The notes: generated from the letters alone by a model not told the origin. A stretch of 41,586 bases of DNA from Roseovarius sp. UBA6167 (GCA_002428225.1 DIUD01000007.1:1-41586), one strand, 5' to 3'. Numbered from the stretch's first letter, positions 1 through 8,914 are shown. Numbers and translations: made by a program.

Positions 1-520
1 GCAGCAGCTTGCACAGCGCGACGCGGCGTTTCTCGCCGCCCGACAGGCTGGCAACCTGCGCATCGTCGGGCGGGCAGCGCAGCGCCTCCATGGCGATGTC
101 GATCTGGCTGTCGAGATCCCACAGGTTGGCCGTGTCGATCTCGTCCTGAAGCTGCGCCATCTCCTCGGCGGTCTCGTCGCTGTAATTCATCGCCAGCTCG
201 TTGAAGCGGTCGAGCCTGGCCTGTTTGTCCGCCACGCCCAGCATCACGTTGCCACGCACGGTCAGGGTTTCGTCAAGTTGCGGCTCCTGCGGGAGGTAGC
301 CCACCCGCGCCCCCTGCGCCGCGCGCGCCTCGCCGGTGAAATCGGTGTCGATTCCGGCCATGATGCGCATCAGCGTGGATTTCCCCGCGCCGTTGACGCC
401 GACAACGCCGATCTTGACGCCGGGAAGAAAGTTCAGGTTGATGTTCTCAAAGCATTTCTTGCCACCCGGATAGGTCTTGGAGACCCCCTGCATGTGATAG
501 ACATATTGATAGGACGCCAT
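1..520 (-). CDS. ettA: Energy-dependent translational throttle protein EttA (ABC-F ATPase), N-terminal part
   Basis: The gene is cut by the left edge of the window; 173 codons of its N-terminus are present. ABC-F proteins of the EttA group bind the ribosomal E site and couple ATP hydrolysis to early elongation; they have two ABC domains and no membrane part. Visible here are the opening MASYQYVYHMQGVSKTYPGG, the Walker A GVNGAGKST (residues 41-49), the Q-loop YLPQEP (75-80), the helical arm insertion rich in Asp/Glu (about 110-130), and the signature LSGGEKRR (159-166), all of the first ABC domain. The ATG at 520 begins the sequence expected for the family. The second ABC domain lies outside the window. 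Assignment to EttA rather than another ABC-F subgroup rests on the N-terminal sequence and is fairly secure. Confidence 0.93.
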   Translation of the reverse strand, partial: MASYQYVYHMQGVSKTYPGGKKCFENINLNFLPGVKIGVVGVNGAGKSTLMRIMAGIDTDFTGEARAAQGARVGYLPQEPQLDETLTVRGNVMLGVADKQARLDRFNELAMNYSDETAEEMAQLQDEIDTANLWDLDSQIDIAMEALRCPPDDAQVASLSGGEKRRVALCKLL

Positions 521-553
521 GGGATTGCCGCTCCGTTAGGGAATTTCGTGATC

Positions 554-572
554 GCCCGCGGTGATAGCGGGC
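554..572. terminator. Short hairpin between ettA and the GGDEF-EAL gene
   Basis: GCCCGC (554-559) and GCGGGC (567-572) form a perfect 6-bp stem with a 7-nt loop in the 72-bp gap downstream of the GGDEF-EAL gene. There is no T-run on either side, so this is only a possible weak terminator for the minus-strand transcript. Confidence 0.25.
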
Positions 573-592
573 ACGGCGGCCGGGGGCAATGG

Positions 593-2434
593 TCAGCGCG
601 CATGGCCAATGAAGCGGGGCGCATCATCCTCTCCGGGCGCGCCCAGCGCCACGCCAAAGGGGGCCGTGGCGGGCAAGGGATCGTTGGCGGCGAGCCAGTC
701 GATGAGCGCATCGAGAGGCATCGGGCGCGCGAGACCAAAGCCCTGGATGAGCGGGCATTTGGCGCGGCGCAGTATGGTGAGTTGCCCGGCTGTCTCGACG
801 CCTTCGGCAACGACACTCATGTCAAGAAGGCGGCACAGGCGGATGATGGCGCGCACGATCACGCGGTTGCGCGGGTCGTGATCGAGCCGGGCAATCATCG
901 AGCGATCGAGCTTGATCGCGTCCACCTCGAAGCTGGCCATATGGGCAAGGCCCGCATAGCCGGTGCCGAAATCGTCGAGCGCCACGCGCACGCCGAGCCG
1001 CTTGAGCCGCGCGACCGCGCTGACCACATCCGCGCCCGAGCCGTCGAGAATCGTCGTCTCCAGCACCTCGACGCAGATCTGGTCGGGGTGCAGCCCGCGC
1101 GATTGCAGCGCCCAGTCGAGCAGGCCGGGATAGTTGCTGTCGGCAAGGATCGAAGCCGAGACATTGATCGACATGGAGAGATGGCCAAAGCCCGCCTCGG
1201 TCAGCGCGAGCAGCGCATCGAGCGCCATGGTCATCGACAGGTAGTCGATCTCTGCCAGGAGGCCGAGCCCGTCCGCCGCCTCGAGAAAGGCCGCCGGGGC
1301 GAGCATGCCACGGCGGGGGTGGTGCCAGCGGATGAGCGCCTCGCAACCGCAGATTCGCCCGGAATCGAGGCAAAGCTGCGGCTGAAGGTAGATCTCGAAC
1401 TGGTTGCACGCGACCGCCTCTCGCAGGTCGCGGGCGAGCGTCTGACGCGCGCGCAGCGCCTCGCCGAGATCGGGGCTGAAATGAACCACGCGCCCGCGCC
1501 CGCGCGCCTTGGCGGCATAGAGCGCGGCATCGGCGTGCTGGATCATCTTCTCGCCGGTGGTGGCCGGCCCGGAGGCCAGGCAGGCGCCGATCGAGGCCCC
1601 GATGCGCACGGTCTGGTCGCGCCAGTGAAACGGTGGTTCGAGCGCGCGCAGCACCGCGGCGGCGCGCGCCTGCAACCCCTCCCCGCCCTCGGGCACGTCG
1701 CAGACAAGCAGGAATTCATCACCGCCGGTGCGACAGGCGAGGTCCCGTGGCCCCGCCACCCGCGCCAGCACACCGGCGACATGGGCGAGCGTCCGGTCGC
1801 CTGCCCCATGCCCCAGCGAATCGTTGATCTCCTTGAACTTGTCGATGTCGATGACCAGAACGCCGAGCGCGCCTTGCGCCATCGCCGCGCGCACCGGCGC
1901 AGCGGCCAGATGTTCGGCCAGCTTCTTGCGGTTGGCCAGCCCGGTAAGGTCATCGTGATGGGCGGCATGACGCAGATCGACCTGCGCCTGGCGCAGCACC
2001 TGTTCGGTCGAGACCTGATCGGTCACGTCGCGGCAGGTGATCACCACTTTCTGCCCCGCAGCGCCGAGGTCAAGCAGGGCAAAGCTCTGCTGGTTCCAGA
2101 ACGTGCTGCCGTCACGGCGGATATTGCGGCTCAGTTGATAGCGGCCAAAGAGCGCGCTTTGGGCGTCGTAGCGAAAAGCGGCAATCTCGGTATCGGAGGG
2201 GCGCGTCTCGGGCGGGAGGATGAATTCCTGTGGTTTGCGCCCGCGCATCTGATCGAGCGTCCAGCCGTAGAGCCGCTCGCAGGCGGGGTTGATCCATTCG
2301 ATCCGCGCTTCCATGTCCTGCACGACGATGCCATCCTGCGCGCAAGCGACGATGCGCCGAAAGAGCGCCTGTGCTGCGTCCTCGCTGTTGTCATCCGAAA
2401 AAGCCACGGCCTGCCCCGGTTCTGGTCCGTTCAT
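593..2434 (-). CDS. PAS-GGDEF-EAL cyclic-di-GMP signalling protein
   Basis: A soluble signalling protein with an N-terminal PAS domain (about residues 20-140), a GGDEF diguanylate cyclase domain (about 160-320) and an EAL phosphodiesterase domain (about 330-590). The GGDEF signature is intact (237-241). The EAL domain keeps EAL (365-367), an NVSA motif, the DDFGTG loop, IKLDRS, AEGVET and QGFG, so c-di-GMP hydrolysis is plausible. The product-inhibition I-site (RxxD just before GGDEF) is lost: the arginine position is Gly (GPRD). No transmembrane segment is seen, so the signal is probably sensed in the cytoplasm through PAS. The ATG at 2434 is chosen because AGGG lies 9 nt upstream; an ATG at 2452 is a close alternative, and a reading frame open to 2551 has no similarity support. 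Transcribed divergently from nadD. Confidence 0.88.
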   Translation of the reverse strand: MNGPEPGQAVAFSDDNSEDAAQALFRRIVACAQDGIVVQDMEARIEWINPACERLYGWTLDQMRGRKPQEFILPPETRPSDTEIAAFRYDAQSALFGRYQLSRNIRRDGSTFWNQQSFALLDLGAAGQKVVITCRDVTDQVSTEQVLRQAQVDLRHAAHHDDLTGLANRKKLAEHLAAAPVRAAMAQGALGVLVIDIDKFKEINDSLGHGAGDRTLAHVAGVLARVAGPRDLACRTGGDEFLLVCDVPEGGEGLQARAAAVLRALEPPFHWRDQTVRIGASIGACLASGPATTGEKMIQHADAALYAAKARGRGRVVHFSPDLGEALRARQTLARDLREAVACNQFEIYLQPQLCLDSGRICGCEALIRWHHPRRGMLAPAAFLEAADGLGLLAEIDYLSMTMALDALLALTEAGFGHLSMSINVSASILADSNYPGLLDWALQSRGLHPDQICVEVLETTILDGSGADVVSAVARLKRLGVRVALDDFGTGYAGLAHMASFEVDAIKLDRSMIARLDHDPRNRVIVRAIIRLCRLLDMSVVAEGVETAGQLTILRRAKCPLIQGFGLARPMPLDALIDWLAANDPLPATAPFGVALGAPGEDDAPRFIGHAR

Positions 2435-2633
2435 GCCGTCGGACCCTGGCATGAGACGGGTTAACAAACCGTGCGCGCCCGCGCCGAAAACCGCTAAAAT
2501 GCTGCATATCTCTGCGTGAGCACACGCACGCCCTGAGAGGGCACCATGCATCCGCGCACCCTCGACGACGCCGATCCGCGGTCCGGGGACATTTCCGCTT
2601 TACACGGCGCGGCGCGCTGGCAATGACGGGTGC

Positions 2634-3248
2634 ATGACCCACGGCCTGCCCCTTTCGCGCCCCGGCCAGGTGATCGGCCTTCTGGGCGGCTCTTTCGATC
2701 CGCCCCACGCCGGGCATCTGCATATCAGCCACGAGGCGCTGCGCCGCTTCGGGCTGGACCGGGTGTGGTGGCTGGTCAGCCCCGGCAACCCGCTCAAGCG
2801 GCACGGCCCCGCGCCGCTGGCCACGCGGATGGCGGCGGCGCGCGCGCTGGTGGATCATCCGCGCATCGCGGTCACGGATTTCGAGGCGCGCGCGGGCACG
2901 CGCTTCACCGCCGAGACGCTGGCGGCGCTGGCGGCGCGCTGCCCGGGTCGGCGCTTCGTTTGGCTGATGGGGGCGGATAACCTCGCGCAGTTGCATCTCT
3001 GGCAGAACTGGTGCGCGATCATGGAGAGCGTGCCGGTGGGCGTGCTGGCGCGGCCCGGTCAGCGCATCTCGGCGCGGCTCTCGGTGGCGGCGCGGGTCTA
3101 TGCCGGGGCGCGTCTGGCGGCCGCGCAGAGCCACGCGCTCGGGACCGCGCGTGCACCTGCCTGGTGCTTCGTCAACGTTCCGATGACCGACATCTCGTCA
3201 AGCGCGCTGCGGGCGCGCGGAATCACGGCGGATGTTGCAGAAAAGTGA
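2634..3248 (+). CDS. nadD: Nicotinate-nucleotide adenylyltransferase
   Basis: Transfers AMP from ATP to nicotinate mononucleotide to give deamido-NAD, the penultimate step of NAD synthesis in the cytoplasm. The 204-residue protein carries the nucleotidyltransferase signature GGSFDPPHAGH (18-28) with the HxGH-type histidines and the C-terminal SSSALR motif (188-193) that corresponds to the ISSTxIR element. Length is normal for the family. The ATG at 2634 is not preceded by a strong ribosome-binding site (only GACGGG nearby), but the family alignment puts the conserved region right after it. It is followed 58 nt later by dacB in the same direction. Many alphaproteobacteria have rsfS and rlmH near nadD; neither is seen here. 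Confidence 0.95.
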   Translation: MTHGLPLSRPGQVIGLLGGSFDPPHAGHLHISHEALRRFGLDRVWWLVSPGNPLKRHGPAPLATRMAAARALVDHPRIAVTDFEARAGTRFTAETLAALAARCPGRRFVWLMGADNLAQLHLWQNWCAIMESVPVGVLARPGQRISARLSVAARVYAGARLAAAQSHALGTARAPAWCFVNVPMTDISSSALRARGITADVAEK

Positions 3249-3306
3249 CGGCACGCAGGCATCATCGCGATTGCGCGCGAGCCGCGCGATTGGCTAGGCT
3301 TGCGCC

Positions 3307-4809
3307 ATGTCGTGCCTGGTTTCCAGACGCATTTTCCTGACCGCCGGGCTTGCCGCGCTGGCCGCACCGGCGCTTGCAGGCGCGCCCGCGATATCGCTGC
3401 GCCCGGTGGCGCGGCCCGTGCGGGGGCCGGGCACGGTGGCCTCGCGCAGCGCCCCCGCCGCCGAGGCGCTGATTGCCAGGGCCAATCTCTCCGGGCGGGT
3501 GGGGTTTGCCGTGGTCGATCCCGCGACGGGGCGTATGCTGGAGGAAAGCGACGGCAGCGCCGCGTTGCCCCCCGCGAGCGTCACCAAGGCGGTAACGGCG
3601 CTCTATGCGCTTGAAACGCTGGGGGCGGAACATCGGTTCGAGACCCGGCTCATCGCCACGGGGCCGGTGGAGAACGGTATCCTCAAGGGCGATCTGGTGC
3701 TGGCGGGCGGCGGCGATCCGACGCTTGATACCAATGCGCTGGCGGGGATGGCGGCGGCGCTCGGGACGGCGGGTGTGCGCGAGGTGCGGGGACGGTTCCG
3801 GCTCTGGGGCGGTGCGGTGCCGTTCAGGCGCGCCATCGACGAGGACCAGCCCGAGCACGCGGGCTATAACCCGGCGCTGTCGGGGCTGAACCTCAACTAC
3901 AACCGTGTGCATTTCGAGTGGAAGCGGCAGGGTGCGCAATATGCCGTCGCCATGGACGCGCGCTCGGACCGCTATCGCCCGGATGTGACCATGGCGCGGA
4001 TGCGCGTGGCCGACCGCGCCGCGCCGGTCTATGTCTATTCGGACGGCGGCGCGCGCGATGAGTGGAGCGTGGCGCGCGCGGCACTCGGGAACGGCGGCGC
4101 GCGCTGGCTGCCGGTTCGCAAGCCCGAGCGGTATGCGGGCGAGGTGTTCGCCACTTTCGCGCGGGCGCAGGGGATCACGCTCGGGGCGCCGGAGGTGATG
4201 CAGGCCGCGCCCGGGGGCAGCGTTCTGGTGAGCCACAAGAGCGAGGCGCTGGAGACGGTGCTGCGCGACATGCTTCTCTATTCCACCAATCTCACCGCCG
4301 AGATGGTGGGGCTTGCCGCCACCTCGCGGCGGCAGGGGGGCGCCGCGACGCTGGCGCAATCGGCGCAGGCGATGAACGCATGGGCGGCGGCCAGCCTTGG
4401 CATGAAGACCGCCGCGCTGCGCGATCATTCGGGCCTCAGCGACCGCTCGCGGCTGTCGGCTGCGGATATGGCACGCGGCCTGGCAGGGGCCAGGCGCGCG
4501 GCGCTCTTGCGGCCGCTCCTGCGGGAATTCGCGCTGCGCGATGCCGGGGGAAACGTGGCCAGGAACCATCCCGTGAAAGTCGTGGCCAAGACCGGGACGC
4601 TCTATTTCGTGAGCACGCTGGCGGGCTATGTCACCACACCGGGGGGCAAGGATCTTGTCTTTGCAATCTTCACCGCAAGCGACAGCCTGCGCGCGCAGAT
4701 AAACCCCGCGCAAGACGACAGCCCGCCCGGCGCACGCGGATGGAATGGCCGCGCCAAGGGGCTGCAACAGGCGCTCATCGAGCGCTGGAGCGCGGTGCAC
4801 GGCAGGTAA
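3307..4809 (+). CDS. dacB: D-alanyl-D-alanine carboxypeptidase/endopeptidase, PBP4 (DacB) family
   Basis: A periplasmic penicillin-binding protein of the S13 peptidase family, which trims peptidoglycan pentapeptides and cleaves D-Ala-mDAP cross-links. The three catalytic motifs are intact: SVTK (91-94), STN (326-328) and KTG (428-430). The long segment between the first two motifs (about residues 115-290) matches the extra domains that distinguish PBP4 from PBP5/6. The N-terminus is a signal peptide with a twin-arginine-like motif SRRIFL followed by a hydrophobic stretch ending in AGAPA, so export may be by Tat rather than Sec (inference). At 500 residues it is of normal length. It lies 58 nt behind nadD and is the last intact gene before the insertion-sequence remnant. 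Confidence 0.93.
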   Translation: MSCLVSRRIFLTAGLAALAAPALAGAPAISLRPVARPVRGPGTVASRSAPAAEALIARANLSGRVGFAVVDPATGRMLEESDGSAALPPASVTKAVTALYALETLGAEHRFETRLIATGPVENGILKGDLVLAGGGDPTLDTNALAGMAAALGTAGVREVRGRFRLWGGAVPFRRAIDEDQPEHAGYNPALSGLNLNYNRVHFEWKRQGAQYAVAMDARSDRYRPDVTMARMRVADRAAPVYVYSDGGARDEWSVARAALGNGGARWLPVRKPERYAGEVFATFARAQGITLGAPEVMQAAPGGSVLVSHKSEALETVLRDMLLYSTNLTAEMVGLAATSRRQGGAATLAQSAQAMNAWAAASLGMKTAALRDHSGLSDRSRLSAADMARGLAGARRAALLRPLLREFALRDAGGNVARNHPVKVVAKTGTLYFVSTLAGYVTTPGGKDLVFAIFTASDSLRAQINPAQDDSPPGARGWNGRAKGLQQALIERWSAVHGR

Positions 4810-4898
4810 TACCAAGCCGCGTGAAGGCTGACTCGCGGGGGATTCCCGAGGTGGCGACAATCTGACTCTATGGTGCTGGAGGTGGGGATGGCGTGGCC

Positions 4899-5712
4899 AT
4901 GGGTGCAGCAATAGAATTCCGGGCGGACTTTGACGGGGCGACATTGAGGTGTCTGGCCCGGAAAACGAAGACCGCGAAGCAGAGCCGCAGGCTGCCGGCG
5001 CTGGCCGGGATCTGTGATGGCGGCCGTCGCGGCGATGCGGCGCGGATCGGCGGCGTGGGTCTGCAACCCAAGACGACACCCAACGTCAGGCGCTTGCGGC
5101 GATCGTGGAGAGCGCTCCGACGCCGGAGGTCCACGGGGTCGTGCGCTGGCGGCTGAGCGACCTGGCCCAGTGGCTTCATGCGGAATTTGTGGCTCCATGC
5201 GGAATTTGCGGTCTCGCTGGACGAAACGACCGTGAGCCGGGAACTCGGAAAGCTCGGCCATGTCAGGCTCACGGCGCGGCCCCGCCACCATGCGCAGGAC
5301 ACCGAAGCGCTGGAGGCGTTCAAAAAACGGCTTCGCAACCGAGCTGGAAAAGGTGCGCGCAGCCCTCCCGCGAGGCTCTGCAATAGAGGTGTGGTTCCAT
5401 GAGTGAGCCATTGGAACGCCATTGGTCCGAGTGACAATGGCGAACGCCCGCGCAGGTCAGAAAACCAAGATCACGCGCCGGTGGGCGAAACGCGGAACAC
5501 GCCCCTCGGCACCGCATGATCAGCGCACCATCTCAAGCCATATCTTCGGAGCGATCTGCCCGGCCCCGGCCAAGGGCGCAGGGCTTGTCCTGCCGGTCTG
5601 CAATACCGACGCGATGACCCTGCCTCTGGCCGAAATCGCCCGGACCGTGGCGCCGGGTGCCCATGCCGTCGTGCTCATGGATCAGGCCGGGTGGCAGATG
5701 ACCGGCGCGCAA
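4899..5712 (+). pseudogene. Remnant of an IS630-family transposase
   Basis: Fragments in all three forward frames match, in order, the typical IS630-type transposase. The start MGAAIEFRADFDGATLR (from 4899) leads to DAARIGG; RQALAAIVES through HGVVRWRLSDLAQW lies in a second frame; SLDETTVSRELGKLG and RPRHHAQ are in a third; GQKTKITRRWAKRGTRPSAP through AHAVVLMDQAGW follow. The damage can be read. About 35 codons of the helix-turn-helix linker are missing near 5060. A 19-bp tandem duplication (5171-5208) shifts the frame. A further shift lies near an A6 run at about 5325-5331. An insertion of about 42 bp around 5404-5445 brings a TGA. The reading ends near 5712, before the last catalytic Glu region. 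No terminal inverted repeats were recognised. It is a dead element between dacB and the catabolic island. Confidence 0.85.
5171..5208. repeat. 19-bp tandem duplication inside the dead transposase
   Basis: Two adjacent 19-bp copies (5171-5189 and 5190-5208) share TGGCT-CATGCGGAATTTG with one T/C difference. Because 19 is not a multiple of three, the duplication shifts the transposase frame, and both copies can be read as the same peptide WLHAEF in successive frames. Confidence 0.85.
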
Positions 5713-5774
5713 ACCAGCGAACACGATAATCCACGTTGCGCGCAATCGCACATCTGCCATACGCCATCCCTGCC

Positions 5775-5792
5775 CTTCGGCATATGCCGAAG
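5775..5792. terminator. Perfect 18-bp palindrome downstream of the first catabolic operon
   Basis: CTTCGGCATATGCCGAAG is fully self-complementary. In RNA it would form a 7-bp stem with an ATAT loop, 40 nt beyond the stop of the acyl-CoA dehydrogenase gene, the last gene of the nine-gene operon. No T-run follows. It may end that transcript or be a protein-binding palindrome. The remaining sequence between 5713 and 5832 shows nothing else I recognise. Confidence 0.4.
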
Positions 5793-5832
5793 AGGCCACA
5801 TTTCCAACGGCGAAGGCGCCCGAGGCCGGTCG

Positions 5833-6999
5833 TCAGTAGGACTTGGGCAGACCCAGGACGCGTTCGGCAATATAGCACATCACCAGTTCCCGACTGACCG
5901 GTGCCAGACGCGGAATCATGACCTCGCGCAAGTAGCGTTCGACGTCGAACTCCTTGGCATAGCCGTAGCCGCCGTGGGTCATGACGGCCCGTTCGCAGGC
6001 GCGGTAGCCGGCTTCGGCGCCGAGGAACTTGGCGCTGTTGGCCTCGGCTCCGCAGGGCTGTCCCGCATCGTAGAGCGCGGCGGCCTTGAGCATCATGAGA
6101 TCGGCGGCCTCAAGATACATCCAGCATTCCGCCAGCGGGTGCTGGATCCCCTGGTTTTTCCCGATGGGGCGGTCAAAGATCACCCTCTCCTTGGCATATT
6201 CGGTGGCGCGCTTGAGCGAAACGCGGCCAAGGCCAACGGCTTCGGCGGCGACCAGGATCCTTTCTGGGTTCAGGCCGTCGAGCAGATACTGGAATCCCTT
6301 GCCCTCCTCGCCGATCCGGTCCTCTTCGGGCACTTTCAACCCGTCGATGAACACCTGGCACGATTCCACCGCGTTGCGGCCCATTTTCGGAATCTTCTGG
6401 GTTCGCACATATTCGGGATCCATGCGCGTGTAGAACAGGCTCAGCCCATCGATGGGCCGCTTGCAGTCCTCGATCGGCTTGGTGCGGGCGATCACCAGCA
6501 TCCGCTGCGCCATGCTTGCCGCCGTGGGCCAGACCTTCTCTCCGGTCATCACATAATGGTCGCCCTTGCGCTCGGCGCGCGTGCGCAGCCTGCCGGTATC
6601 GAGCCCAGAATTCGGTTCGGTGATGGCAAAACAGGCTCTTTCCTCGCCCTTGATGAGCGGGGTCAGCATCCGCTTCTTCTGCTCGTCGGTTCCGTGCTTG
6701 ACGATCGCGTTCGGCGCGAAGACATAGGAATGAATGGTCGAGGCCCCGGTAAAGCCGGCACCGGATTCGACGATCGCCTGCATCACCAGCGCCGCTTCGG
6801 TGATGCCCAGCCCCGCGCCGCCATATTCCTGGGGCAGGGTCAGTCCGACCCACCCCCCGTTCACCATCTCGCGATAGAATTCCTCGGGATAGCGCTCGCT
6901 CGCGTCGCAGTCGCGCCAGTAGGCGAGATCGAACTTCGCGCAGACCTTGCCGATCGCGTCACGCAGTTCCCTCTGTTCGTCGTTCAGTGCGAAATCCAT
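5833..6999 (-). CDS. Acyl-CoA dehydrogenase (FAD-dependent), IVD/LCAD-type catalytic base position
   Basis: Introduces a trans-2 double bond into an acyl-CoA and passes electrons to ETF. The 388-residue protein has the ACAD fold: N-terminal helices, the FAD/substrate loop FAITEPNSG (124-132), EKVWPTA (154-160), and the C-terminal helical domain with FDRPIGKNQGIQHPLAE. The usual C-terminal catalytic Glu (YEGT) is missing; RLAPVS (364-369) stands in its place. A Glu in LNPERI (E246) occupies the helix-G position that serves as base in isovaleryl-CoA and long-chain acyl-CoA dehydrogenases, so activity is likely and branched substrates are plausible. The C-terminus VLGLPKSY is shared by a large bacterial subfamily. 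Last gene of the nine-gene operon, 24 nt after dctM. Substrate unknown. Confidence 0.88.
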   Translation of the reverse strand: MDFALNDEQRELRDAIGKVCAKFDLAYWRDCDASERYPEEFYREMVNGGWVGLTLPQEYGGAGLGITEAALVMQAIVESGAGFTGASTIHSYVFAPNAIVKHGTDEQKKRMLTPLIKGEERACFAITEPNSGLDTGRLRTRAERKGDHYVMTGEKVWPTAASMAQRMLVIARTKPIEDCKRPIDGLSLFYTRMDPEYVRTQKIPKMGRNAVESCQVFIDGLKVPEEDRIGEEGKGFQYLLDGLNPERILVAAEAVGLGRVSLKRATEYAKERVIFDRPIGKNQGIQHPLAECWMYLEAADLMMLKAAALYDAGQPCGAEANSAKFLGAEAGYRACERAVMTHGGYGYAKEFDVERYLREVMIPRLAPVSRELVMCYIAERVLGLPKSY

Positions 7000-7023
7000 G
7001 CCCTCTATCCTCCAACTCTTGGT

Positions 7024-8334
7024 TCATTCCAGAAAACCCGGCAGCCACAGCGTCAATGCCGGAAAGGCGATCAGGAGCGCGACAACCAGAATGTCGGTAC
7101 CGACGAACCAGGCGATGCCCCGGAAAATCACGTCAGTGCGGACCGCGCGGCCGACGACGCTCTTGATGACGAACACGTTCAACCCGACGGGCGGCGTGAT
7201 CAGCCCCATCTCGAGATACTTCGCCAGGAGAATGCCGACCCAGATCAGGCTGATATCCATCGCCTCGAAGATCGGCAAAAGCACTGGCAACGTAAGCAGC
7301 ATGATGCCCAGAACCTCGAGGAACATGCCGAGCACGATATAAAGCAGGAACACCACGATCATCAACTCGATGCGCCCGAGTTGCATGTCGGCAATGATCT
7401 GCGAGATGAACGCCGGGAGCTGCGTCAGGGCGAGGAAGCTGGCAAAGAAGGTGGCGCTCATCGCGATGATGAGGATCGCCGCCGAACTGACGATCGTGTC
7501 AACCAGGGCGCGTTTTGTCACCGTCCAGGACAGGCTTCCTTTCGCCGCCGTGATCACGAAGGCCAGGATCGCCCCCACCGCGCCCGCCTCGGTGGCGGTG
7601 AAGAACCCGGCAAACAGACCGCCGAAGACGCAGAAGATCAGCAATATGATGGGCCAGATGTCGCGCAGGCCCGTCTTGCCGATATCGGCCAGATCCGCCT
7701 CGCTCGGCCTCGGGGCCAGTGCCGGGTTCGCCCACACCCGAAGGACAACCATGAGCCCGTAAGCGAACGCTGTCAGCAGACCCGGAATGATTGCCCCCAG
7801 AAAGAGCGTGCCGATCGGCACTTCGGCGAATATCCCGAACAGAAGGAGAATCAGGCTGGGCGGAATCATCGATCCAAGTGTGCCGGCAGCGGCGATCACG
7901 CCGGTTGCCAGACCCGGCTGATAGCCGGCCTTGAGCATCTCGGGGACCGCGATCCTTCCAAGGGCGGCCGCGCAGGCGAGGCTGGATCCGGTGACCGCCG
8001 AGAACATCGCCGCGCCGCCGATCGCCGCGACGGCAAGCCCGCCGGGCAGGAGCCTGAGAAAGCTCGCCCGGGCGAAGTTGAACAACTGCTCGGTCATCTT
8101 GCCGTAATAGGCAACGAACCCCATGAGCAGGAACATCGGAATCGGGCTGAGGCTCGAATGGGTGGAAAAATCGAAGGTCACCGCCGTCAACATGGAAGAG
8201 GCGATCTGATAGCCATAGGCGATCCAGATGCCGCCGAAGGACACACCGAGAAGCGCGATCGCGATCGGCATCCGCAGCAATACCAGCATCAGAATAACCG
8301 CGAGGGACGCCCCGGCAATCTGCAAGTCGCTCAT
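7024..8334 (-). CDS. dctM: TRAP transporter large permease subunit (DctM)
   Basis: The ion-coupled membrane channel of a TRAP transporter, which imports carboxylates together with the small subunit DctQ and the periplasmic binding protein DctP. The 436-residue protein is almost entirely hydrophobic, with about a dozen predicted membrane segments. It has the family's conserved stretches: PIPMFLLMGFVAYYG, AAMFSAVTGSSLACAAALG, the GTLGSMIPPSLILLLFG loop, FFTATEAGAVGA, and near the C-terminus LITPPVGLNVFVIKSV. It follows dctQ by 19 nt. Unusually, the binding protein gene is not next to it but about 11 kb away in the other minus-strand operon of the island (19770-20915). Confidence 0.93.
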   Translation of the reverse strand: MSDLQIAGASLAVILMLVLLRMPIAIALLGVSFGGIWIAYGYQIASSMLTAVTFDFSTHSSLSPIPMFLLMGFVAYYGKMTEQLFNFARASFLRLLPGGLAVAAIGGAAMFSAVTGSSLACAAALGRIAVPEMLKAGYQPGLATGVIAAAGTLGSMIPPSLILLLFGIFAEVPIGTLFLGAIIPGLLTAFAYGLMVVLRVWANPALAPRPSEADLADIGKTGLRDIWPIILLIFCVFGGLFAGFFTATEAGAVGAILAFVITAAKGSLSWTVTKRALVDTIVSSAAILIIAMSATFFASFLALTQLPAFISQIIADMQLGRIELMIVVFLLYIVLGMFLEVLGIMLLTLPVLLPIFEAMDISLIWVGILLAKYLEMGLITPPVGLNVFVIKSVVGRAVRTDVIFRGIAWFVGTDILVVALLIAFPALTLWLPGFLE

Positions 8335-8353
8335 GAAGAGGCTCCGTACGTCA

Positions 8354-8914
8354 TCACAGCCGCACGCGACCGGAAAAATATCCGACGGCCCGTGCCGCCA
8401 TCACGAGAGCGAAAAGAAAGGTTCCCGCCGGCATAAAGAACCTGCCGGGCCATGTATAGAACCTGGTCGCTCCCGAAAGGTACTCGCGGAGTCGCATCTT
8501 TTCCAGCGCCAGTTCCCAGGACTGCCACGCCAGAAGAAGGAAGATCGCCGCGCCGAAAACAAGGAATACCCCCATCTTGATCTGTTGCACCCGCACCGGC
8601 AGGAACTGTGTCACGACCTCGACCGAAATGTGTCGGTCGAGCACTGCGACATAGGCAAGCGGAAGGAAGATCGTTGCGCCGAGAAACCAGTGGCCGGTCA
8701 TCAGTTCGGCGTTCTTGATGGAACCGTGAAAAAGTGTCCGGATGACGACGTCGCCCACGGTGGTCAGCATCATCGCAACCAGGAGCACGGAGGCACACGC
8801 GGCAAGAATCCTGGCGGGCAGGGTCAGCGCGCTGTCGAACAGGTCCGACATGCCGGTGAGGGGCGGGGGTGCCTCGCCCTCCCATGGATCCGACTGCCCC
8901 TGCTGCGGCGTCAT
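8354..8914 (-). CDS. dctQ: TRAP transporter small permease subunit (DctQ)
   Basis: Small integral membrane partner of DctM. The 186-residue protein has four hydrophobic segments, including one beginning LPARILAACASVLLVAMMLT and one around FLVFGAAIFLLLAWQSWE, the DRHISVEVV turn, and the short C-terminal basic tail. An N-terminal extension of about 25 residues (PPQQGQSDPW onward) precedes the first membrane segment. The ATG overlaps the stop of the upstream acyl-CoA synthetase gene by 4 bp (ATGA), so the two are translationally coupled. It is 19 nt upstream of dctM. Family assignment rests on hydropathy, size and position next to dctM more than on individual residues. Confidence 0.88.
   Translation of the reverse strand: MTPQQGQSDPWEGEAPPPLTGMSDLFDSALTLPARILAACASVLLVAMMLTTVGDVVIRTLFHGSIKNAELMTGHWFLGATIFLPLAYVAVLDRHISVEVVTQFLPVRVQQIKMGVFLVFGAAIFLLLAWQSWELALEKMRLREYLSGATRFYTWPGRFFMPAGTFLFALVMAARAVGYFSGRVRL

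Noticed and set aside
278..2464. Long open frame on the plus strand opposite ettA and the GGDEF-EAL gene
   Set aside because: It is the antisense shadow of genes with complete family motifs on the minus strand; high G+C content creates such frames throughout the window.
5422..8436. A 1004-codon plus-strand open frame
   Set aside because: Only its first 95 or so codons match the IS630 transposase; the rest is antisense to the acyl-CoA dehydrogenase and dctM genes and has no protein features.
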